DNA of 64,000 bases, taken from assembly GCA_015069485.1 (NCBI GenBank), contig SVIM01000001.1, positions 1-64,000 on the forward strand, given 5' to 3'. Positions within the stretch are counted from its first letter, which is position 1, and every line of letters begins with the position of its first letter. The notes beneath the pieces are model-generated. The model did no database searches and was not told the origin of the DNA. It was given only the letters and a program-made list of their open reading frames with translations. The position numbers and the translations under genes are program-made. The DNA is from Clostridiales bacterium. GTDB lineage: Bacteria > Bacillota > Clostridia > Christensenellales > Borkfalkiaceae. Of the stretch, positions 58,201 through 64,000 are shown piece by piece.

Positions 58201-59001
58201 GGTAATATTTTAGCGTACGTGGCTTACGGCTTAACTAATATCAACGCGGTTAGCGGAGAAGAATATCAATATACTGCAACTATCGACGGCGCTGACGCAT
58301 ACGTTACCGTAGATGCAGGCAATAAGATTACGGGCGTATATCAAGACGAAGCGTTACAAATTCCCTTCATAGGCACAAAGGTAAACAACGTAGGCGCAAG
58401 AGTAGATGGTATTATGGAAGATTTAACCTTGGGTGACATAATTACTATCTCCCCCGATAACACTATGTTATACGCTTTAAGAAATACCACGGTAAACGGC
58501 ATTTCAGATAGAATTGCAACCCTTTCTATTCAAGAGCTTTATTCCGACTCCATTTATGAAGACGGCGTTTTAGACGTAGTTACCGCTTCTAACTTTAACA
58601 GTAATTACATTTACTATATTTATGAAGACGGAGAGCTTGTTTGCGTAAATAATGAAGATGCGGAAAATCGCGGTAAGCTTACGGCGTTCGATACTTTAAA
58701 TACATACTACACCTACGGTGAAGCCGTTGGCGTTTGGAAGTTTATGGTTTACGAAAACGGAAGCGAAAAGCTTTATACCGTAAACGATATGGGCGATTTA
58801 ATGACCAATACAACCAACAATATCGGTTCTGCAAACTTGTATGATTTGGCTGAAGCAGGCATTATCGACGGCTCGTTACTTTATTATGAAGACGGCGTTA
58901 CCCCCAAGATAATTACCGTACCCATCCCTGGAGTTACGCCTATAGAAATGGGAACTTTAACTATTGAAGGACTTATCGAAGTAATCGGTATGTTTGGCTA
59001 A
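55282..59001 (+). CDS. Large membrane-anchored repeat protein, unknown function (~1239 aa)
   Basis: N-terminal TM LTGLLSFIFGFLFGIIAIIGSVAGVALYAL; repeated VKDIIxIDPxDKLMSKLGEYSINNxGDAIDDILITDVMDIEAESAIMAYMGYGI modules; start moved from 55264. Confidence 0.85.
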   Translation: MASGGKFLTGLLSFIFGFLFGIIAIIGSVAGVALYALTANFEDLFEIAGIENRDENGDYVYVNTGVEGISNALDLIKKLQSFADDPMNRTLGEIDYYLPVTESIVEEIANTFADHGVIVDVEGLKNTKFNDLSRWFIDTIYSVEISTVIQKHQELEDLTHTNVAVADQILELIIYGRKIQFVENGSQRYEVYTDTYTLVEDGYVREADGAKVGLDKAFWMQNERVQTDGTFYDVKYYNANGTWYVTDKNLSYTAEITRSTQASNWVYTAYSSAAQGSSGDYYVDANGKIKVVNPINVGTLVSAGYLTGLLNEIYITDFVSSMGNEIINELLGGISLGAILDKKVDFDHVINSANLSVLLGDVKATDALLPYVLYGITNVTESDGGYVGTYYPIDENGYVIAGEPAVKVNIAVDGSDYIQSITTEDGKEITGTTVGQINGIISGVMDVLAISDLLDISDSSIMAYIGYGISGMQEIEGKSYQYTAKISDDDPDNEDVTVYVTAKNGYITGVYYNEDLTQAVSGTKIGDISGIVDGIMEDLKVKDIINIDPENALMVKIGEYTISNIGDAIDEITLPDVMDIKVDNSIMAYMGYGIKGVEENAGADYTHTATYIHIDEEGVKQEYDCFINADADGVIIEAWYDLDGERQEISGTIVNSVGDRIDGVTEDLLVKDIIDIDPEDKLMSKLGEYSINNIGDAIDDILITDVMDIEAESAIMAYMGYGIKGVESVDEGASVGYTHTAIYIYVDEAENKEEIPCYINTDANGTITKVWYDGADGEQEVEGTPVNDMGDRIDGVTEDLLVKDIIEIDPDDKLMSKLGEYSINNMGDAIDDILITDVMDIEAESAIMAYMGFGITEITMVDQFNYTASYVHVDEYAVKTYIPCNVVVDENGVITKVWYDDGTGEQIVEGTPVNDMGDRIDGITEDLKIKDVIEIDPEDKFMSKLGEYKLNEMGSAVDELELGDFMDVEIKESGNILAYVAYGLTNINAVSGEEYQYTATIDGADAYVTVDAGNKITGVYQDEALQIPFIGTKVNNVGARVDGIMEDLTLGDIITISPDNTMLYALRNTTVNGISDRIATLSIQELYSDSIYEDGVLDVVTASNFNSNYIYYIYEDGELVCVNNEDAENRGKLTAFDTLNTYYTYGEAVGVWKFMVYENGSEKLYTVNDMGDLMTNTTNNIGSANLYDLAEAGIIDGSLLYYEDGVTPKIITVPIPGVTPIEMGTLTIEGLIEVIGMFG

Positions 59002-59016
59002 GATTAAATAAATTAT

Positions 59017-59059
59017 TGCGCTTGTGGGCAAAAAACTGCTCGCAAGCGCATTTATTTTG
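59017..59059 (+). terminator. Terminator of the repeat protein gene
   Basis: TGCGCTTGTGGGCA...TGCTCGCAAGCGCA-TTTATTTT. Confidence 0.65.
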
Positions 59060-59088
59060 TTGACAACGAAATTTTTTTAGTGTATGAT
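59060..59088 (+). promoter_or_regulatory. Promoter of rpsF-ssb-rpsR
   Basis: TTGACA, 17-bp spacer, TATGAT. Confidence 0.8.
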
Positions 59089-59094
59089 ATTTGG

Positions 59095-59195
59095 GTATTG
59101 TAGCGCATTGCGCTCTTTGCTAAGCTTTTTGCTTGGCAAACAATCATCTTGCATACCGTAGTTGGTATGCCGAATAAGACCAGGAGGTGAAATTT
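59095..59195 (+). promoter_or_regulatory. Structured 5' leader, candidate S6:S18 autoregulatory element
   Basis: GCATACC-GTAGTT-GGTATGC followed by CGAATAAG just before the RBS of rpsF; family assignment by position and not verified. Confidence 0.45.
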
Positions 59196-59480
59196 ATGAA
59201 AACTTATGAAATGCTTTACGTATTACAAAGCGACGTTGCAGATGAAGCAAAAGAAGCTTTCATCGCTAAATTCGAAGGTATCGTAACTTCGATGGGCGGT
59301 AACGTTGTTTCCACCGAAAAGTGGGGCGTAAAAAAGTTGGCGTATCCTATCAACTATAAGAACGACGGCTACTACGTTTTAATGACTTACGAAGCAGACG
59401 GTAAGGTAAACAAGGAACTTGACAGAGTTGCCGGCCTTGCAGTAGAAGTTTTAAGAAGATTTATTACCGTAAAAGCGTAA
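59196..59480 (+). CDS. rpsF: 30S ribosomal protein S6
   Basis: MKTYEMLYVLQSDVADEAKEAFIAKFEGIV..WGVKKLAYPINYKNDGYYVLMTYEAD. Confidence 0.96.
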   Translation: MKTYEMLYVLQSDVADEAKEAFIAKFEGIVTSMGGNVVSTEKWGVKKLAYPINYKNDGYYVLMTYEADGKVNKELDRVAGLAVEVLRRFITVKA

Positions 59481-59491
59481 AAGGTAAAAGT

Positions 59492-59926
59492 ATGAACAAG
59501 GTATTTTTAATAGGAAACTTAACTCGCGACCCTGAACTTACCGAAACTTCTTCGGGTGTGTCCATTTGTCGCTTCGCCATTGCAGTAAACCGCAATTATG
59601 CAGGTTCTGACGGGGAAAGAAAAACCGATTTCTTCAACGTTACGGCATGGCGTGGCTTGGGCGAAACTGTTTCAAGGTACGCTAAAAAGGGTAATAAAGT
59701 AGCGGTTGTAGGTACTATAGAACTTAGAAATTACGAAGATAGCACGGGCGCAAAGCGCACCGCAGTTGATATTATTGCGCAAGACGTGGAATTTTTAAGC
59801 CCTAAAGGAAGCGCAAATGAAAATAGCGGTTACGAAAGTGATTTCCCTGCACAAGCTTCGCAAGCACCCGCAAAAAGAAAGCCCGCTTTACAGTCGTTTG
59901 ATGACGACAGCGATATTCCCTTCTAA
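59492..59926 (+). CDS. ssb: Single-stranded DNA-binding protein
   Basis: MNKVFLIGNLTRDPELTETSSGVSICRFAIAVNR; acidic tail DDDSDIPF. Confidence 0.97.
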   Translation: MNKVFLIGNLTRDPELTETSSGVSICRFAIAVNRNYAGSDGERKTDFFNVTAWRGLGETVSRYAKKGNKVAVVGTIELRNYEDSTGAKRTAVDIIAQDVEFLSPKGSANENSGYESDFPAQASQAPAKRKPALQSFDDDSDIPF

Positions 59927-59955
59927 TTAAGGGGTAATTCATAAGGAGAATAAAA

Positions 59956-60201
59956 ATGGAAGAAAGAACCGTTAAAAAGAGCTATAAAAAAGTTCCCCGC
60001 AAAAAGGTTTGCGTATTCTGCCAAGACAAGGTTGTGGTAATCGATTATAAAGACGTTAACCGTTTAAAGAAATTCATTACCGAATCCGGCAAAATGTTGC
60101 CCCGTCGTATGACCGGCACCTGCGCTAAACATCAAAGAGAGCTTTCCGTAGCTATCAAGCGCGCAAGAATCGCTGCGCTCCTTCCTTTCAAGGGAGAATA
60201 A
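59956..60201 (+). CDS. rpsR: 30S ribosomal protein S18
   Basis: [61 protein letters not shown]. Confidence 0.97.
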   Translation: MEERTVKKSYKKVPRKKVCVFCQDKVVVIDYKDVNRLKKFITESGKMLPRRMTGTCAKHQRELSVAIKRARIAALLPFKGE

Positions 60202-60290
60202 TTTAAAAATTTGTTATAAAACAAATTAAAAAGCAAAACCGTTTTGCTGTAAATAATTTAATTTATAACAAGCAAATCAACAACGAATAA

Positions 60291-60322
60291 AACACTCTGC
60301 AAACAACCGCAGGGTGTTTTTT
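60291..60322 (+). terminator. Terminator of rpsR
   Basis: AACACTCTGC...GCAGGGTGTT-TTTT. Confidence 0.7.
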
Positions 60323-60377
60323 ATTGCTTAATAACAATTTTTGCTTTAAGTAATAAAAGCTTGCGCTTTTTTGGGTA

Positions 60378-60406
60378 TAGACAAATAAAAAATTACGTGG
60401 TATAAT
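60378..60406 (+). promoter_or_regulatory. Promoter of the GH43 gene
   Basis: TAGACA, 17-bp spacer, TATAAT. Confidence 0.6.
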
Positions 60407-60449
60407 ATAAGCATAAAATAATTACAAGCAAAATTTTTAAAGGTAAATT

Positions 60450-61883
60450 ATGAAAAATCAAGCATTTAACCCTTACTTGCCCAGTTATGAATACGTGCCG
60501 GACGGCGAACCTCACGTGTTTGGCGACAGAGTTTACGTTTATGGCTCGCACGATAAGTTTAACAGCAACGAGTTTTGCGCAAACGATTACGTTTGTTGGT
60601 CTGCGCCCGTAACTGATTTAAGCGACTGGCGTTACGAGGGCGTTATTTGGAAAAGGGAGGACGATCCTGAAAAGCCCCCTATATTTTTGCAATCTATGTA
60701 CGCGCCCGACGTGGTGCAGGGCAACGACGGAAGGTATTATTTATACTTTTTTAAGGGCAATCAACGCAATATAGGCGTTGCCGTTTGCGATACGCCTGCA
60801 GGGCGATACAAGTACTTGGGTAGGGTAAAATATCCCGACGGAACTATACTTGGAAGAGGCAAGGACGAAAAGGATATTCATCAATTTGACCCCGGAGTAT
60901 TTCGCGACGACGACGGTAAAATTTATCTTTATACCGGTATGGCTCCCAAACATCCCAACTTGTTTACGGCGTTTAAATCGGTAAACACTAACGGCGCTAT
61001 GGCGGCGGAATTGCAAGAGGATATGCTTACCGTAAAACTGCCTTTAAAAAGGGTAGGCAAGTCCCAACACAACTCCAAAGGAACGGGATACGAGGGGCAC
61101 GAGTTTTTTGAAGCGGCTTCTATGCGTAAATTCAACGGCAATTACTACTTTATTTATTCTTCCGTAAACGGTCACGAGCTTTGCTACGCTATGGGTAAAA
61201 GCCCTACGGGCGAATTTGAGTTTAAGGGCACGCTCGTATCTATCGCAGATATAGGAATTGCGCAAACCCCCCTTAACTATATTGGAAATACTCACGGTAG
61301 CGTAGAGTTTATTAACGGAAAATATTTCGTGTTTTATCACAGGCAAACCAACCGCCATTGTTATTCCCGTCAGGCCTGCGCCGAAGAAATTGAAATGCTT
61401 GAAGACGGAACTTTTAAGCAAGCGGAAATAACCTCCTGCGGGCTTAACGGCGGGCCTTTAAAGGCGGAAGGGGAGTATGAAGCAAGAATAGCTTGCAACC
61501 TGTTCAGCAAAAAGGGCGTGTATTTTTACAATGCAATTAAGCCGTTAAAGGGTTGCCACCCCTATTTTACCCAAAGCGGAAAGGATAGGGAAGAAAACGG
61601 CGACCAATATATAGCAAACTTTTGCGACGGCGCAACGGCAGGCTTTAAGTATTTTAATTTTAATAGCAACAAAAAAATTGCGGTAACCGTTAGCGGTAAG
61701 GCTAGGGGCGAAATGGTCGTTAAGGACGGTTTGTTCGGCCATACTGTGGGGGTAATTGCAATTAATTCAACCAAAACTCCCCAAAAATTTACCGCCGAGC
61801 TTAATATTGAAAACGGCGTAAAGCCCTTATATTTCACCTTTAAAGGCAAAGGGGCGTTAAACTTTATAAGCATAGAATTTTAA
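60450..61883 (+). CDS. Glycoside hydrolase family 43 protein
   Basis: NPYLPSYEYVPDGEPHVFGDRVYVYGSHD, YAPDVVQGNDGRYYLYF, QFDPGVFRDDDGKIYLYTG, HEFFEAASMRKFNGNYYFIYS. Confidence 0.9.
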   Translation: MKNQAFNPYLPSYEYVPDGEPHVFGDRVYVYGSHDKFNSNEFCANDYVCWSAPVTDLSDWRYEGVIWKREDDPEKPPIFLQSMYAPDVVQGNDGRYYLYFFKGNQRNIGVAVCDTPAGRYKYLGRVKYPDGTILGRGKDEKDIHQFDPGVFRDDDGKIYLYTGMAPKHPNLFTAFKSVNTNGAMAAELQEDMLTVKLPLKRVGKSQHNSKGTGYEGHEFFEAASMRKFNGNYYFIYSSVNGHELCYAMGKSPTGEFEFKGTLVSIADIGIAQTPLNYIGNTHGSVEFINGKYFVFYHRQTNRHCYSRQACAEEIEMLEDGTFKQAEITSCGLNGGPLKAEGEYEARIACNLFSKKGVYFYNAIKPLKGCHPYFTQSGKDREENGDQYIANFCDGATAGFKYFNFNSNKKIAVTVSGKARGEMVVKDGLFGHTVGVIAINSTKTPQKFTAELNIENGVKPLYFTFKGKGALNFISIEF

Positions 61884-61890
61884 TATAAAA

Positions 61891-61927
61891 GGAGCGCGCG
61901 AATTTTTTTCGCACGCTCCGTTTTTTT
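61891..61927. terminator. Bidirectional terminator between convergent genes
   Basis: GGAGCGCGCGAA...TTCGCACGCTCC followed by GTTTTTTT. Confidence 0.75.
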
Positions 61928-62028
61928 ATTGCAATATAAAGGCTTGTAAGCCAAAGGCAGTAGCCCGTTTAATAAAAATTAATCTGCTCGTTAAGCCTTG
62001 CCCGTTTAATTGCAAAGCATTAAAGGTA

Positions 62029-62694
62029 TTAGTAGTTGCGTTGTCCAAAAATGGTAGTGCCAACCCTAATCATATTCGAGCCACACTCAACGCAAAGTCT
62101 CCAATCTCCGCTCATCCCCATTGAAAGATACTCAAAATCCTTATCAACGGCTTTAAGCTCGTCAAATTTTTTACGCATCAAGGTGGCTAAACGCCTTAAC
62201 TCAACCTCGTCGTCGATATACGGAAGCATTGCCATAAGCCCCTTAATTTTAAGGGCAGGCATTGCCTTAATCGTGGCATATGCGGCGTCCAATTCATCTA
62301 AATCAAAACCGCCCTTACTTTCCTCGTTGCCGATATTTACTTGAATAAGAGCGTTTGCTTCAACGCCTGCCTTTGCGCTTCTTTTAGAAATTTCTTCTGC
62401 AAGGGAAAGTCTGTCAACCGAGTGGTATAGGTCGCACTTGCCAATTAAATATTTAACCTTATTCGTTTGCAAATGCCCTATAAAATGGCGTTTAACCTTG
62501 CCTACGATTTGGTCGTATTTATCTTTAAATTCTTGCACGTGATTGTCGCCGATAACCTCTATGCCTGCGGCAATCGCGCGGTTAATATTTTCTACGCTTT
62601 GTAATTTTACGGCGGCAACAAGCGTAATTTTTTCCCCGAAGCAATTTTGTTCGGGGATTTCTTTTAATAAATTTTTTGTATTAACTTCTATCAT
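62029..62694 (-). CDS. YggS-family PLP homeostasis protein
   Basis: VAAVKLQSVENINRAIAAGIEVIGDNHVQEFKDKYD, RHFIGHLQTNKVKYLIGKCDLYHSVDR, LSMGMSGDW. Confidence 0.94.
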   Translation of the reverse strand: MIEVNTKNLLKEIPEQNCFGEKITLVAAVKLQSVENINRAIAAGIEVIGDNHVQEFKDKYDQIVGKVKRHFIGHLQTNKVKYLIGKCDLYHSVDRLSLAEEISKRSAKAGVEANALIQVNIGNEESKGGFDLDELDAAYATIKAMPALKIKGLMAMLPYIDDEVELRRLATLMRKKFDELKAVDKDFEYLSMGMSGDWRLCVECGSNMIRVGTTIFGQRNY

Positions 62695-62729
62695 TTTTTT
62701 AAATTCAAGCCTATATATGTGGTAACTAC

Positions 62730-63806
62730 TTAAATTTCTGCGGCAATAAGCTCTGCCATTTCGTTGCAGCCTACTATAATTGCACCGTCCTCGGCAATAT
62801 CGCCCGTTCTGTAATTTTTGTCTAAAACCTTTTGAATTGCGCTTTCTATTGCGTTATATTCTTCGTTTAAGTCAAAGCTGTCCCTAAGCATCATTGCTGC
62901 CGCCAAAATAGTGGCTATAGGGTTAGCGATATTCTTGCCCGCAATATCGGGGGCAGAGCCGTGTATAGGCTCGTATAAGCCACACTTGCTATCGCCCAAG
63001 GACGAGGAAGCTAACATACCGATAGAGCCTGTTACCTGCGCTGCTTCGTCCGATAAAATATCGCCGAATATGTTAGAGGTTACTACGACGTCAAACTGTG
63101 CGGGATTTTTTACTATTTGCATAGCCATATTGTCCACTAAAACGTCAACCACCTCAATTTCGGGGAAGTTTTTTGCCGCGTATTCGTGAACGGTTTTACG
63201 CCATAAGCGAGAGCTTTCTAATACGTTAGCCTTATCTACCGAAACTAACCTTTTACTGCGCTTTTGCGCCATTTCGCAGGCGATTTTAGTAATTCTTTCA
63301 ATTTCAGGGACGGAATATTTTTCCGTATCCCAAGCGTATTCTACTCCGTTTTCGTCAACGCCCTTATCGCGTTCGCCAAAATAAATTCCGCCGATAAGCT
63401 CCCTTACTATAATAATTTCAATTCCGTTTTTAACCAAATCGTATTTAAGGGGGGAAGCGTTTGCAAGGCTCTTCCAAAGCTTTGCAGGGCGAATATTTGA
63501 ATAAAGCCCCATCGCCTTTCTAATTTTAAGCAAGCCCTTTTCGGGGCGAGTATCGCCGGGCATATTGTCCCACTTATATCCGCCAACTGCGCCTAACAAA
63601 ACGCTGTCGGAAGCAAGGCAACGCTGTACGGTATAATCGGTTAAGGGAGTGCCGTGCTTATCTATCGAGCATCCGCCGATATCAAGGTGCTCAAAGGCAA
63701 AATTATGCCCGAATTTTTCGCCTACCTTATTTAATACTTTAATTGCGCCCGCGCAAATTTCAGGGCCTATTCCGTCTCCGTCTAATACGGCAATATTATA
63801 ATTCAT
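62730..63806 (-). CDS. leuB: 3-isopropylmalate dehydrogenase
   Basis: IAVLDGDGIGPEI, LLGAVGGYKWDN, IVRELIGGIYFG, GLYEPIHGSAPDIAGKNIANP. Confidence 0.96.
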   Translation of the reverse strand: MNYNIAVLDGDGIGPEICAGAIKVLNKVGEKFGHNFAFEHLDIGGCSIDKHGTPLTDYTVQRCLASDSVLLGAVGGYKWDNMPGDTRPEKGLLKIRKAMGLYSNIRPAKLWKSLANASPLKYDLVKNGIEIIIVRELIGGIYFGERDKGVDENGVEYAWDTEKYSVPEIERITKIACEMAQKRSKRLVSVDKANVLESSRLWRKTVHEYAAKNFPEIEVVDVLVDNMAMQIVKNPAQFDVVVTSNIFGDILSDEAAQVTGSIGMLASSSLGDSKCGLYEPIHGSAPDIAGKNIANPIATILAAAMMLRDSFDLNEEYNAIESAIQKVLDKNYRTGDIAEDGAIIVGCNEMAELIAAEI

Positions 63807-63864
63807 TTTAAAAGTTCTCCTTGCAAAAATCCGTTCGTTAAGGCATATATACGGCCCAATTTAA

Positions 63865-64000
63865 TTAATTACGCTTTGCTATATGCTTTAAAAGTCCACC
63901 GTCGGCAATAATATTTTGTATAAATTCGGGGAAGGGCTCTGCCTTAAAGGTTTTGCCCGTGCTTTCGTTTTTAATAATTCCGTTAGATAAATCGCACGAT
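63865..64000 (-). CDS. leuD: 3-isopropylmalate dehydratase small subunit, C-terminal part (runs off window)
   Basis: Reverse strand reads SCDLSNGIIKNESTGKTFKAEPFPEFIQNIIADGGLLKHIAKRN*; adjacent to leuB. Confidence 0.85.
   Translation of the reverse strand, partial: SCDLSNGIIKNESTGKTFKAEPFPEFIQNIIADGGLLKHIAKRN

Noticed and set aside
1-64000. Transposase, integrase, phage or rRNA genes
   Set aside because: None seen in the ORF translations or DNA; the single tRNA shows no flanking integrase or att-like duplication.

Overview
The window is 64 kb of a low-to-mid GC Firmicutes/Clostridia-like chromosome. It is mostly dense housekeeping sequence: (i) the 3' part of an N6-adenine DNA methyltransferase; (ii) ylxM-ffh-rpsP-khpA-rimM-trmD-rbgA-rnhB-yraN-rplS; (iii) comM/yifB-dprA-topA-trmFO-hslV-hslU-hisS-trxA-eda; (iv) glycan genes (alpha-amylase family, glgB) and nadA with an Rrf2 regulator; (v) a tRNA-Ser(GCU), pepV-like, radC, pyridoxal kinase, a PAS-PP2C phosphatase, a lipid kinase, cca, rmuC, rpsF-ssb-rpsR, GH43, yggS, leuB and partial leuD. 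The most interesting part is ~28.4-43.5 kb. It is a repeat-rich locus encoding two small exported proteins with SipW-type (TasA/camelysin-like) signal peptides, a Ser/His-type (SipW-like) signal peptidase, a membrane-anchored McrB-like AAA+ ATPase, a DUF2357-like protein with a C-terminal zinc ribbon, an ABC ATPase with a disordered N-terminus, its permease, a large exported beta-helix-like protein and a collagen-like/InlB-repeat lipoprotein. The last five genes are essentially gapless. I propose this as a candidate undescribed envelope/surface-fibre assembly system. Other points of interest are a 36-bp x12 tandem array, a six-hairpin array, a decayed duplicate of an XRE/secreted-protein module, a 19-bp motif at three intergenic sites, long near-perfect palindromes at convergent gene junctions, and a 1245-aa repeat protein. 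All family names come from reading the translations; no database search was possible.
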